Below, piece after piece: positions 1-8,287 of a DNA stretch of 64,000 bases. The stretch covers positions 7,130,001-7,194,000 of the forward strand of contig NZ_CP109190.1 of the NCBI RefSeq assembly GCF_041438805.1, given 5' to 3'. The translations under genes were made by a program, and so were the position numbers. A model generated the notes under the pieces. It was not told the origin of the DNA. It did not search any database and was given only the letters and a program-made list of their open reading frames with translations. This DNA comes from Streptomyces sp. NBC_01707 (lineage in GTDB: Bacteria; Actinomycetota; Actinomycetes; Streptomycetales; Streptomycetaceae). The stretch's first letter is position 1; the number at the start of each line of letters is the position of its first letter.

Positions 1-310
1 CCCGATGCGCACCCCGTACGAGATCAGTGACGAGGCGTACGCCGCCAAGGTCGAGGCGATCGGCGAGGTGGACGTCCTGTGCACGCACATCCCGCCCGAC
101 GTGCCGGAACTGACGTACGACACGGTGGCGCGCCGCTTCGAGCGCGGCAGCCGGGCCCTGCTCGACGCGATCCGCCGGTCCCGCCCCCGGTACGCGCTTT
201 TCGGCCATGTCCACCAGCCGCTGGTCCGCCGGATGCGGATCGGTGCCACCGAATGTGTGAACGTCGGGCACTTCGCCTCGACCGGCCGGCCGTGGGCCCT
301 GGAGTGGTGA
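1..310 (+). CDS. Metallophosphoesterase, C-terminal part (cut by window start)
   Basis: The reading frame is open from base 2 and ends at 310, so the true start lies outside the window. The visible ~102 residues carry the late motifs of the calcineurin-like phosphoesterase fold: a metal-binding His in 'VLCTHIPPDVPE' and the terminal GHxH motif in 'LFGHVHQPLV'. Enzymes of this fold hydrolyse phosphomono- or diesters at a two-metal centre; the substrate cannot be told from the C-terminus. An internal ATG at base 5 is not a convincing start because the catalytic N-terminal half would be missing. The 132 bases after it (311-442) hold no gene. Confidence 0.8.
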   Translation, partial: PMRTPYEISDEAYAAKVEAIGEVDVLCTHIPPDVPELTYDTVARRFERGSRALLDAIRRSRPRYALFGHVHQPLVRRMRIGATECVNVGHFASTGRPWALEW

Positions 311-442
311 CCAGGAGCGGCGGCCGGGACCGGTGGGCCGTGCCGACCGGACCCTGGGACGATGCGCCCCGCGCACGCGATAGCCTTCTGGCGGCAGGCC
401 TCTGCCGACCGACCGGTACCCCGCACTGGAGGAGCCACAGCG

Positions 443-892
443 ATGGCTGAACACACCAGCTCGAGCATCACGATCGAGGCGGCACCGGCCGACGTCATGG
501 GCGTGATCGCCGACTTCGACCGTTACCCGGAGTGGACCGGCGAGGTCAAGGAGGCCGAAATCCTTGCCAAGGACGACAACGGCCGCGCCGAGAAGGTGCG
601 CCTCGTCCTCGATGCCGGTGCGATCAAGGACGACCACACCCTCGCGTACACCTGGATCGGGGAGCACGAGGTCAGCTGGACCCTGGTCAAGTCCCAGATG
701 CTGCGCGCCATCGACGGCTCCTACGCGCTGGCCCCGATCGGTGACGGCAGCCGAACCGAGGTCACCTACCGGCTGACCGTCGACGTCAAGATCCCGATGC
801 TCGGCATGATCAAGCGCAAGGCCGAGAAGGTCATCATCGACCGCGCACTGGCCGGTCTGAAGAAGCGCGTCGAGTCCGTTCCGCAGGGCTGA
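443..892 (+). CDS. SRPBCC-family (cyclase/dehydrase-like) lipid- or ligand-binding protein
   Basis: A 149-residue protein with the SRPBCC/START-type pattern: an N-terminal beta strand leading into 'PADVMGVIADFDRYPEWTGE', central antiparallel strands, and a long C-terminal helix ('GLKKRVESV'). This helix-grip fold binds hydrophobic ligands; some relatives are polyketide aromatases, but nothing here is specific to those. The ATG at 443 was chosen because a GGAGG-like site lies 9-15 bases upstream and the fold starts within ten residues; an upstream ATG at 362 would add a 27-residue tail of low plausibility. The next gene starts 4 bases after the stop, so the two are probably co-translated. Confidence 0.75.
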   Translation: MAEHTSSSITIEAAPADVMGVIADFDRYPEWTGEVKEAEILAKDDNGRAEKVRLVLDAGAIKDDHTLAYTWIGEHEVSWTLVKSQMLRAIDGSYALAPIGDGSRTEVTYRLTVDVKIPMLGMIKRKAEKVIIDRALAGLKKRVESVPQG

Positions 893-896
893 CCCG

Positions 897-2159
897 GTGC
901 GTACGGTCCTCGTCACCGGCCCCGGCGGCGCCGGCCGTACCACCGTCGCGGCGGCGACCGCGCTGGCCGCCGCCCGCCGCGGCAGCCGCACGCTGCTGCT
1001 GTCCGCCGACGCCATACCCGGCTTCCCCGACGCCACGGAACCCACCGAGGTCACCGAAGGACTCCGGTTCGCCCGCGTCGACTCCGGCGAGCACTTCCGC
1101 GCCGAACTCCTGGCCCTCCAGGACCAGGCGTCCCCGGTACTGGACCTCCTCGGCGGCAACCGGCTCGACGCCGAGGAGCTGACCGAACTCCCCGGCAGCG
1201 GCCAACTCGCCCTGCTGCACACCCTGCGCCGCGCCGCCGAGGGCGACTGGTCGCACGACGGCCACGAGCTTCTCGTCGTCGACCTCCCGCCGCTGCGCGA
1301 AGCCCTCGCCGTCCTCGCCCTGCCCGAGCAGCTGCGCCGCTATCTGCGTCGCCTGCTGCCCCCGGAGCGCCAGGCCGCCCGCGCTCTGCGCCCGATGCTG
1401 GCACAGCTCGCCGGCGTTCCGATGCCCGCCCAGTGGCTTTACGAGACCGCCGCCCGACGCGACGCCGAGCTGGCCGCCGTCCAGACGCTGATCGAGGACC
1501 GGGGCACCACGGTCCGTCTCGTCGCCGAACCCGGACCCGCCGCCGAGGACGCCCTGCGCGCAGCCCGCACCGCACTCGCCCTGCACGGGCTGCGCGTCGA
1601 CACCCTCACCGTCAACCGGGTGCTGCCCCGTCACTCGTCCGACCCGTGGTTCGCCGCGCTCGCCGCACAGCAGGAGAAGTGCGTCGACCACTGGTACGAG
1701 GAGTGGGCGCCCGCCACCTCCCTGTGCGAGGTGCCCCACCTCGGCCGGGACCCGCAGGGACTCGACGACCTCACTCTTCTCGACACCGGGGCGAACCGCA
1801 CCGCCTTCGAGGCGGCGGGCACCGGGGGAGGCCGCTTCGAGGGCGACGGGCTCGCCGTCGAACCCGCCGACCGGACGGCCGGGCGTGCCGACAACCCCTG
1901 GTGGATCGAGGGCCCGAGCGCCCCGGACGGCCCCGATGGGGTCCTGGTCTGGTGCCTGCCGCTGCCCGGAGCCGTCAAGGAGGAGCTCCAGCTGGTGCGG
2001 CGCGGCGACGAATTGCTGCTGACCGTCGGCCCGTTCCGGCGGATCGTGGAGCTGGAGTCCGGGCTGCGCCGCTGCACGGTCTCCGGCGCGGCGCTCACCG
2101 ACGGTGTGCTGCGCGTCCGCTTCACCCCGGACCCGGGCCTGTGGCCGCGGACATCCTGA
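897..2159 (+). CDS. ArsA-like ATPase with degenerate P-loop
   Basis: A 420-residue protein resembling ArsA/Get3 deviant-Walker ATPases. The N-terminal loop reads GPGGAGRTT (residues 8-16) where the family normally has GKGGxGKTT; both lysines are replaced (Pro9, Arg14). The usual DTAPTGH switch is reduced to 'DLPPLREA'. The C-terminal ~90 residues, from 'DNPWWIEGP' through 'LLLTVGPFRRIVEL' to 'LRVRFTPD', look like the small HSP20-like domain that closes many bacterial ArsA homologues. ArsA drives arsenite efflux, but no arsB or arsR lies nearby, so a transport role is not supported. A GTG start lies 4 bases after the SRPBCC gene. Function is unknown; nucleotide binding is doubtful. Confidence 0.7.
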   Translation: MRTVLVTGPGGAGRTTVAAATALAAARRGSRTLLLSADAIPGFPDATEPTEVTEGLRFARVDSGEHFRAELLALQDQASPVLDLLGGNRLDAEELTELPGSGQLALLHTLRRAAEGDWSHDGHELLVVDLPPLREALAVLALPEQLRRYLRRLLPPERQAARALRPMLAQLAGVPMPAQWLYETAARRDAELAAVQTLIEDRGTTVRLVAEPGPAAEDALRAARTALALHGLRVDTLTVNRVLPRHSSDPWFAALAAQQEKCVDHWYEEWAPATSLCEVPHLGRDPQGLDDLTLLDTGANRTAFEAAGTGGGRFEGDGLAVEPADRTAGRADNPWWIEGPSAPDGPDGVLVWCLPLPGAVKEELQLVRRGDELLLTVGPFRRIVELESGLRRCTVSGAALTDGVLRVRFTPDPGLWPRTS

Positions 2160-2253
2160 ACGGCGTACCACCGTTCGGGTAACGTCGGTAGTGCGTGTCC
2201 CTTATGCGCCACCGTACGTGTCACCGTCCGCAACCATGCCGCAGGAGTCCGCC

Positions 2254-2712
2254 ATGAGCGAAGCCACCGATCGTCCCGTCGACGACGACGCGTGGGCGAA
2301 GGCCTGCGCCGAGGATCTCGAAGCGGAGAAGGCCCGCCGTCGTGCCCAGCACGGCCCGCCGCCCGGCTCCGCCGCCGAAGAACTGCGCAAACTGGTCGAT
2401 GCCGTGGCCGACAAGGTCGCCGGCCTCCAGTCCCCGCTGTTCGGCGTGGCCGCCCAGGGCGCCGTACAGCAGGTGATCAAGCAGGCGAAATCCGTCGTCG
2501 AGCCCGTCATCGAACGCAACCCCGATGTCTTCGACCACATCGCCGCGGCCGGCAGCGAACTCCTCGCCGCCTACCGCTCCGCCGTCGAGGGCCAGGAGCG
2601 TCGCTGGACCCAGGGCGCCTCCGACCCCGGCAGCCCCTCGAAGAAGGCCGACGACCCCACCGACCCGCGCGACGGCGGCACCGGCGGGGGCGAACACATC
2701 GACCTGGACTGA
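2254..2712 (+). CDS. DUF5304-like hypothetical protein
   Basis: A 152-residue soluble protein without signal peptide or membrane segment. It is acidic at the N-terminus (VDDDAWAKACAEDLEAEKAR), has a predicted amphipathic helical middle ('LRKLVDAVADKVAGLQSP', 'GAVQQVIKQAKSVVEPVIE'), and ends in a Gly/Asp-rich tail that is probably disordered. The ATG at 2254 has CAGGAG seven bases upstream. It follows the ArsA-like gene by 94 bases on the same strand and may share its transcript. The family assignment is from memory of Streptomyces annotations. No function is known. Confidence 0.65.
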   Translation: MSEATDRPVDDDAWAKACAEDLEAEKARRRAQHGPPPGSAAEELRKLVDAVADKVAGLQSPLFGVAAQGAVQQVIKQAKSVVEPVIERNPDVFDHIAAAGSELLAAYRSAVEGQERRWTQGASDPGSPSKKADDPTDPRDGGTGGGEHIDLD

Positions 2713-2787
2713 CCGGCACCGATAGGGCGGGGACCGGCGCTCGGGTACGGTTGCCCATAGCGGGGCTCGACCGAAACTGAGGGATTC

Positions 2788-3729
2788 ATGGGACTCACCA
2801 TCGGCGTCGATATCGGCGGCACGAAGATCGCGGCTGGAGTGGTCGACGAAGAGGGCCGGATCCTCTCGATGTTCAAGGTGCCGACCCCTCCGACGGCTGA
2901 AGGCATCGTGGACGCGATCGCGTCGGCGGTAGCCGGCGCGAGCGAGGGACACGAGGTCGAAGCAGTCGGCATCGGCGCTGCCGGATACGTCGACGACAAG
3001 CGCGCCACGGTGCTGTTCGCGCCGAACATCGACTGGCGGCACGAGCCGCTCAAGGACAAGGTCGAGCAGCGCGTCGGCCTCCCGGTCGTCGTCGAGAACG
3101 ACGCCAACGCCGCGGCCTGGGGCGAGTACCGCTTCGGCGCCGGCCAGGGCCACGACGACGTCATCTGCATCACGCTCGGCACCGGCCTGGGCGGCGGCAT
3201 CATCATCGGCAACAAGCTGCGCCGCGGACGCTTCGGTGTGGCCGCCGAATTCGGCCACATCCGGGTCGTTCCGGACGGGCTGCTCTGCGGCTGCGGCAGC
3301 CAGGGCTGCTGGGAGCAGTACGCCTCCGGGCGTGCGCTCGTCCGCTATGCGAAGCAGCGCGCCAACGCCACCCCGGAGAACGCCACGATCCTGCTCAGCC
3401 TCGGCGACGGCACGGTGGACGGCATCGAGGGCAAGCACATCAGCCAGGCCGCCCGGCAGGGCGACGCGGTGGCGATCGACTCGTTCCGTGAGCTGGCCCG
3501 CTGGGCCGGCGCCGGACTCGCCGACCTCGCCTCGCTCTTCGACCCGTCCGCGTTCATCGTCGGCGGCGGCGTCTCCGACGAGGGCGAGCTCGTGCTCGAC
3601 CCGATCCGCAAGTCGTTCCGGCGCTGGCTGATCGGCGGCGAATGGCGCCCGCACGCCCAGGTGCTCGCGGCCCAACTGGGCGGCAAGGCCGGACTGGTGG
3701 GCGCGGCGGACCTGGCCCGGCAGGGCTGA
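2788..3729 (+). CDS. glkA: ROK-family glucokinase
   Basis: A 313-residue cytoplasmic kinase that phosphorylates glucose with ATP to glucose 6-phosphate; in Streptomyces GlkA is also central to glucose repression. The N-terminal phosphate loop DIGGTKIAAGVV is intact. The ENDANAAAWGEY stretch carries the catalytic Asp. The ROK zinc motif is complete (CGCGSQGCWEQYASG), and 'GTGLGGGIIIGNKL' forms the sugar/ATP site. The length fits the ROK glucokinase family. The ATG at 2788 has GAGGGA seven bases upstream. It is monocistronic as far as can be seen: a strong hairpin follows the stop. Its place beside the window's other sugar genes matches the S. coelicolor glkA locus. Confidence 0.93.
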   Translation: MGLTIGVDIGGTKIAAGVVDEEGRILSMFKVPTPPTAEGIVDAIASAVAGASEGHEVEAVGIGAAGYVDDKRATVLFAPNIDWRHEPLKDKVEQRVGLPVVVENDANAAAWGEYRFGAGQGHDDVICITLGTGLGGGIIIGNKLRRGRFGVAAEFGHIRVVPDGLLCGCGSQGCWEQYASGRALVRYAKQRANATPENATILLSLGDGTVDGIEGKHISQAARQGDAVAIDSFRELARWAGAGLADLASLFDPSAFIVGGGVSDEGELVLDPIRKSFRRWLIGGEWRPHAQVLAAQLGGKAGLVGAADLARQG

Positions 3730-3751
3730 ACCACCCGGTCACGGACATCAC

Positions 3752-3791
3752 CGGACGCCCGTCGCGCCCTTGTGGGAGCGGCGGGCGTCCG
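3752..3791 (+). terminator. Hairpin terminator after glkA
   Basis: CGGACGCCCG (3752-3761) pairs with CGGGCGTCCG (3782-3791), and the stem continues inward for three more pairs past one G-T wobble. There is no T tract, as is common in Streptomyces. It lies 23 bases after the glkA stop. Confidence 0.6.
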
Positions 3792-3807
3792 TCGTATCGT
3801 GAGCGGT

Positions 3808-4581
3808 ATGGTCCTGACGCCGCTGCCCGACTCCCGTACCGAGCCGGATGGTTCGGCTGTCATCAGAGTGCTCAGCTACAACATCCGGTCGATGCGGGAC
3901 GACCGTGAGGCCCTGGCCCGCGTCATCCGCGCCTGCGCACCCGATCTGGTCTTCATCCAGGAAGCCCCGCGCTTCTTCCGCTGGCGCAAGCGCGCCGCCT
4001 GGCTGGCGGCCCACACCGACCTGGTGCTCCTCTCCGGCGGCGCCACCGCGGCCGGGCCCCTGCTGCTGTGTTCGCTGCGCGCCGCCGTGGAACGCACGGA
4101 GGATCTGCTGCTGCCGCGCACCCCTGGACTGCACCGCAGGGGGTTCGCCACGGCGGTGGTACGGATCGCGGGCACCCGGATCGGCCTGCTGAGCTGCCAT
4201 CTCAGCCTGCGGCACGACGAACGCCTGGCCCAGGCGGATCTGCTGCTGGACCGGCTGGACGCCATGCAGGTAGAGCACGCCATCGCGGCCGGCGACCTCA
4301 ACGACGGCCCGGAGGGGAAGGCCTTCCGGCTACTGGCCGGGCGCCTCCAGGACTGCCGGTCGGTCCGGCCGTGGGGCGCCGACCAGACCTTCCCGGCGCA
4401 CGATCCGCGCCTGCGCATCGACGCGATCTTCGCGACCTCCGGGATCGAGGTCCTCGGTTGCGGAGTCCCGTCGGGGCTGCCCGGCATCACCGAGCCGGAT
4501 CTGCGGGCGGCCACGGACCATCTGCCGGTACTGGCGGCACTGCGGGTGCCCGCCCTTGCCTCGCTCGCCGAACCGGCCTGA
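3808..4581 (+). CDS. Endonuclease/exonuclease/phosphatase family protein
   Basis: A 257-residue protein of the DNase I-like EEP superfamily. The diagnostic motifs appear in order: 'VLSYNIRSM' (metal-binding Asn), 'DLVFIQEAPRFF' (catalytic Glu), 'GDLNDGPEGKAF', 'RIDAIFA' and the terminal 'ATDHLPVLAAL' (Asp-His pair). The family hydrolyses phosphodiesters in nucleic acids, sphingolipids or inositol phosphates; the substrate cannot be assigned. No signal peptide is visible, so it is probably cytoplasmic. The ATG at 3808 lacks a strong ribosome site, and the start could lie slightly upstream (3772) or at the GTG just before the first motif. It converges with the leftward gene that ends at 4620. 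Confidence 0.8.
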   Translation: MVLTPLPDSRTEPDGSAVIRVLSYNIRSMRDDREALARVIRACAPDLVFIQEAPRFFRWRKRAAWLAAHTDLVLLSGGATAAGPLLLCSLRAAVERTEDLLLPRTPGLHRRGFATAVVRIAGTRIGLLSCHLSLRHDERLAQADLLLDRLDAMQVEHAIAAGDLNDGPEGKAFRLLAGRLQDCRSVRPWGADQTFPAHDPRLRIDAIFATSGIEVLGCGVPSGLPGITEPDLRAATDHLPVLAALRVPALASLAEPA

Positions 4582-4613
4582 TCCCGGGGGCGGTGCACCG
4601 CACTGCCCCGGGA
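4582..4613. terminator. Bidirectional hairpin between convergent genes
   Basis: An inverted repeat (TCCCGGGGGC ... GCCCCGGGA) fills the gap between two convergent stops (4581 and 4620) and can serve both strands. Confidence 0.55.
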
Positions 4614-4619
4614 GTCGTG

Positions 4620-5276
4620 TCAGACGACCGCGCCGCGCCCCGGATCGTCGTCGTCCTCGTCGGCGTCCTGCATCCGCGCGACCAGGGTGACGAAGCCGCC
4701 CAGGAAGCCGCCGATGCAGAGCGTGGTCAGCCACCACGTCATGTCCCACTGCAGCAGCACCGCGATCAGCAGCAGCACCGGCCCGCCGACGACCGCGAGC
4801 CAGGCGAACTTCGCCGGGACGTCGGCCTCCGGCAGCGGCGGCGGCTCCGGCGGGACGAAATGCCCCTCGTCGTGGTCGTCCGCGTCGGCCGGCTCCGTCA
4901 CCTCGTAGTCACGCGGACCGTTGACACCCGGTGCGAAGACGACCGAGCTGCCGAGCGGCTTCTCCGGCGGCTTCGGGGGCCCCTGCTTCCCGGCACCCTT
5001 GTCGGGGTCCAGGACATTGCGCTGACCGTCGTCCAGTTGCGCGAGGTCGTCGATCGACTTGAACGGCTTGGCACCCGGCGGGTCCGGCGGCTCCTCGCCG
5101 TACCCGGCGACGATCGCCTCCCAGGCGGCCGCCTCGTCGATCGGGTCGCCCTCGCCGCCAGGCCTTGCCGGGGCATCCTGCGCACCCGCGCCCCCGTCGG
5201 GCACGGCCGCTCCCTCGGTGGGGCGCGGTTCGCGCTCCTCCTCGCTGCCCGCGCGCTCCGCGTCGTGCTCAGCCAC
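4620..5276 (-). CDS. Membrane-anchored hypothetical protein with acidic, Pro-rich N-terminal half
   Basis: A 218-residue protein. Residues 1-150 are hydrophilic, rich in Glu, Asp, Pro and Gly, and probably disordered. The C-terminus has two hydrophobic segments ('FAWLAVVGGPVLLLIAVLL' and 'TLCIGGFLGGFVTLVARM') followed by an acidic tail, which gives a C-terminal hairpin anchor. The GTG start at 5276 has GGGGAG eight bases upstream and overlaps the end of the esterase gene by 8 bases, so translation is likely coupled. I do not recognise a named family; the tight coupling suggests a shared role with the hydrolase. Confidence 0.7.
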   Translation of the reverse strand: MAEHDAERAGSEEEREPRPTEGAAVPDGGAGAQDAPARPGGEGDPIDEAAAWEAIVAGYGEEPPDPPGAKPFKSIDDLAQLDDGQRNVLDPDKGAGKQGPPKPPEKPLGSSVVFAPGVNGPRDYEVTEPADADDHDEGHFVPPEPPPLPEADVPAKFAWLAVVGGPVLLLIAVLLQWDMTWWLTTLCIGGFLGGFVTLVARMQDADEDDDDPGRGAVV

Positions 5277-6048
5277 CGGATGTGCTCCCCTTCTTTCCCA
5301 CGCTCGGAGCGAGGCGGCCGATGAACGAAATGCTCTCGTCGAAGATCCGCTCCGCATCGTGGTCCAACGTCGCCACGTGGTAGCTCTGTTCCAGCAGGAT
5401 CTCCTCGACATCCGTCGACGACACCCGGCTGAGGATCCGCGCCGAGTCGGCCGGCGGCACCACATGGTCCTGCGGGCTGTGCAGCAGCAGGAGCGGCTGG
5501 GTGACCTGCGGCAGATCGGTGTCGACCAGCCGGAAGAAATTCCGCAGCGAATGCGCGGCGTGCAGCGGCACCCGGTCGTAGCCGATCTCCACGGAGCCGT
5601 CCCGCGCGATGTCGTTGGCCACGCCCTTCGTCGACGGCACCAGATGACGGGCGACCGGCAGTGCGTACGCCGCCAGGCCGTGCACCTTGTTCCCCGGATT
5701 GACGAGCACCAGACCGCTGATCGCGTCCCCGTGCTTCGCCGCCAGCCGCAGCGCCAGCGCACCGCCCATCGACAGCCCGAAGACGAAGACCTGACTGCAC
5801 CGCTCCGACAGGGCCCGCAGCTCCCGGTCCACTTCCGCGTACCAGTCCTGCCAGCCCGTGACCTGCATGTCCTGCCAGCGTGTGCCGTGCCCGGGCAGCA
5901 GCGGCAGCGAGACCGTGAGGCCGTGCTCCACCAGATGGTCGGCCCAGGGACGCAGCGACTGCGGTGAACCGGTGAATCCGTGACAGAGGAGGACGCCGAC
6001 CTCTCCGCCCTCGTGGCGGAACGGCTCGGCTCCAGGAAGGACCGGCAC
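5269..6048 (-). CDS. Alpha/beta hydrolase (carboxylesterase/lipase type)
   Basis: A 259-residue serine hydrolase. It shows the oxyanion-hole region 'LLCHGFTGSPQSLRPWA', the nucleophile elbow GLSMGG, a later Asp in 'LLHSPQDHVVPP', and the catalytic His in 'LEQSYHVATLDHD'. This arrangement is that of monoacylglycerol lipase and carboxylesterase Est30-like enzymes, which cleave short or medium acyl esters. The GTG at 6048 is preferred because CAGGAG lies six bases upstream; a GTG at 6150 would add 34 residues with no family similarity. It is co-transcribed and overlaps the downstream membrane-protein gene. Confidence 0.82.
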   Translation of the reverse strand: MPVLPGAEPFRHEGGEVGVLLCHGFTGSPQSLRPWADHLVEHGLTVSLPLLPGHGTRWQDMQVTGWQDWYAEVDRELRALSERCSQVFVFGLSMGGALALRLAAKHGDAISGLVLVNPGNKVHGLAAYALPVARHLVPSTKGVANDIARDGSVEIGYDRVPLHAAHSLRNFFRLVDTDLPQVTQPLLLLHSPQDHVVPPADSARILSRVSSTDVEEILLEQSYHVATLDHDAERIFDESISFIGRLAPSVGKKGSTSGG

Positions 6049-6243
6049 CGGGGTCTCCTGTTCGTGAGGCTCGAGGGGGAGCGAAAGGGGGGAGTGCAAG
6101 AGGATTACTTCACCGTACGCGACCGGGCTGACACCGACCAGGGTCGTCACCGGTCACAGCCGTGCTTCGGCCCCGTGCCGGGCAGGAACGGCGGCTGCAC
6201 CACGGGTTAAGGTCAGTGCGACAGCACACAGGAGGCATCCGAG

Positions 6244-6987
6244 TTGATCTACGGCGCAATGAAGTTCTCCATCGGCGGGTCATTGAAGCTCGCCTTCAGG
6301 CCGTGGGTGGAGGGCCTGGAGAACATCCCCGCTCAGGGGCCGGCGATCCTCGCGAGCAACCATCTCTCGTTCTCCGACTCCTTCTTCCTGCCGGCCGTCC
6401 TGGACCGTAAGGTCACCTTCATCGCCAAGTCCGAGTACTTCACCGCACCCGGTGTGAAGGGCAGGCTCACGGCCGCCTTCTTCAAGGGCGTCGGCCAGGT
6501 CCCGGTGGACCGCTCCGGTGCCCGCGGTGCCGGTGAGGCGGCCATCAAGGCGGGTATCGAGGTCATCGAGAGCGGTGGACTCTTCGGCATCTACCCCGAG
6601 GGCACCCGGTCGCCCGACGGCCGGCTCTACCGCGGCAAGCCCGGCGGGCTGGCCCGCGTGGCCCTCGCCACCGGAGCGCCCGTCATCCCCGTGGCGATGA
6701 TCGACACGGAGAAGATCCAGCCGCCCGGGCAGCTGATGCCCAAGCTGATGCGCCCCGGTATCAGGATCGGCAAGCCGCTCGACTTCAGCCGGTACCACGG
6801 CATGGATGGCGACCGTTTCATTCTGCGCTCGGTCACCGACGAGGTGATGTACGAGATCATGAAACTCTCCGGCCAGGAGTACGTCGACATCTACGCGACC
6901 GCGGCAAAGCGGCAGATCGCGGACGAGGCGAAGCGCCGGGCCGAGGAGGAGAAGCACGCGGGCGGAAAGCCCGGAACGCAAGGGTGA
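6244..6987 (+). CDS. PlsC-type 1-acylglycerol-3-phosphate acyltransferase
   Basis: A 247-residue lysophospholipid acyltransferase. The family's HX4D catalytic motif is present as 'NHLSFSD', and the glycerophosphate-binding motif appears as 'GIYPEGTRSPDG'. Such enzymes add the second acyl chain of phosphatidic acid at the cytoplasmic face. The TTG start at 6244 is decided by AGGAGG at 6230-6235, eight bases upstream; the next in-frame ATG at 6259 would be too far from it. It lies alone on its strand between the divergent esterase pair and the sensor kinase, and may be an extra paralogue rather than the main PlsC. Confidence 0.85.
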   Translation: MIYGAMKFSIGGSLKLAFRPWVEGLENIPAQGPAILASNHLSFSDSFFLPAVLDRKVTFIAKSEYFTAPGVKGRLTAAFFKGVGQVPVDRSGARGAGEAAIKAGIEVIESGGLFGIYPEGTRSPDGRLYRGKPGGLARVALATGAPVIPVAMIDTEKIQPPGQLMPKLMRPGIRIGKPLDFSRYHGMDGDRFILRSVTDEVMYEIMKLSGQEYVDIYATAAKRQIADEAKRRAEEEKHAGGKPGTQG

Positions 6988-7036
6988 CGAATCGGTCCGG
7001 CGCGTCACCGCGCCGGCGTCCGTCGGGGGTGGGGGC

Positions 7037-8287
7037 ATGGCCAAGCGCGAGCGGGTCGTACGCATGTCGGTCGAGCAGCCGCTGTGGCGTGCGCTGACCG
7101 CGTACCGGATTCTGACGATGGTCTACGCGAGTCTGCTCGCCGTCTTCGGCCGGGACGAGTACGAGCGGCCGTGGGTGGCCTTCGCCTACCTGGTCGTCAT
7201 GGCGGCCTGGACCCTCGCCACGCTCCCCAAGGTCGCGGGCGCGGTGAGCTGCACCAAACGTTTCCTCGGTGCCGACCTCGCGCTTGCTCTGGTCGGCATT
7301 CTGCTGACCCCGCTCGCCGACTTCGACGCCCAGCACATGGACGGCTCGACCCTGCCGTCCATCTGGACCGCGGGTTCCGTCCTTGCGTTCGCGATCAAGG
7401 GGGGCTGGCGGTGGGCGGCCTTCGCCTCCACCTTCGTCGCCGCAGCCAACATCGTCGAGCGCGGCGAACCCAGCCGCGACACCTTCCACAACGTCCTGCT
7501 GGTCTGGGTCGCCGCCATCGCCATCGGTTACGTCGTCGAGGTGGCCAGGGCCAGTGAGCGCACCCTGGCCCGCGCCCTGGAGATCGAGGCGGCGACCCGG
7601 GAACGCGAGCGGCTGGCCCGCGGCATCCACGACAGCGTGCTCCAGGTCCTCGCCATGGTGCAGCGCCGTGGCACGGCGCTGGGCGGCGAGGCGGCCGAGC
7701 TGGGCCGGATGGCCGGGGAACAGGAAGTCGCCCTGCGCACCCTGGTCTCCAGCGGACTGGTGCCCACCACCCGGGTCTCCGAGGACGCCGCCGAGGGCGC
7801 GGTGGTCCGTACCGTCGAGGTCGACGACGAGGACGACGGCCCGGCCGGCGGGGCGGCGTGCGATCTGCGCTCCCTGCTCGCCCCGTACGCCGGCTCCCGG
7901 GTCAGTTTCGCGGAGCCCGGCGCCCCGGTACTGCTCGCTCCGGGGGCGGCGAAGGAACTCGCGGCCGCTGTCAGCGCCGCCCTGGACAATGTGCGGGTGC
8001 ACGCGGGGCAGGACGCACAGGCCTGGATCCTCGTCGAGGACTGGCCGGACGAGGTGATCGTGACGGTCCGGGACGACGGCCCGGGCATTGCGGAGGGGCG
8101 GCTGGCGCAGGCGGAGGGGGAGGGGCGGATGGGGGTCGCCCTGTCGATCCGGGGGCGGCTGCGTGATCTGGGCGGCACGGCAGAGCTGATCTCGGTGCCC
8201 GGCCAGGGCACCGAGGTCGAGTTGAAGGTTCCGAAGGTTTCGGGGACTCCGAACGATTCACGGGGGAAGGCAGGTTCCGGCCGATGA
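7037..8287 (+). CDS. NarL-type sensor histidine kinase
   Basis: A 416-residue membrane histidine kinase. Residues 20-170 hold about five hydrophobic segments with short loops, resembling the DUF5931/MacS-like sensor region. The dimerisation box follows with His198 in 'RLARGIHDSVLQVLA', typical of the HisKA_3 group. The C-terminal ATPase has an N box ('ALDNVRVHA') and a G1 box ('DDGPGI'). The signal is unknown. Its stop overlaps the start of the response regulator (ATGA), so the two are translationally coupled and surely partners. In S. coelicolor the equivalent pair also sits beside pfkA. Confidence 0.88.
   Translation: MAKRERVVRMSVEQPLWRALTAYRILTMVYASLLAVFGRDEYERPWVAFAYLVVMAAWTLATLPKVAGAVSCTKRFLGADLALALVGILLTPLADFDAQHMDGSTLPSIWTAGSVLAFAIKGGWRWAAFASTFVAAANIVERGEPSRDTFHNVLLVWVAAIAIGYVVEVARASERTLARALEIEAATRERERLARGIHDSVLQVLAMVQRRGTALGGEAAELGRMAGEQEVALRTLVSSGLVPTTRVSEDAAEGAVVRTVEVDDEDDGPAGGAACDLRSLLAPYAGSRVSFAEPGAPVLLAPGAAKELAAAVSAALDNVRVHAGQDAQAWILVEDWPDEVIVTVRDDGPGIAEGRLAQAEGEGRMGVALSIRGRLRDLGGTAELISVPGQGTEVELKVPKVSGTPNDSRGKAGSGR

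Noticed and set aside
834..2171. Long open frame antisense to the ArsA-like gene
   Set aside because: GC-rich shadow frame without any family similarity, with Gly/Gln-rich composition typical of reverse-strand translation.
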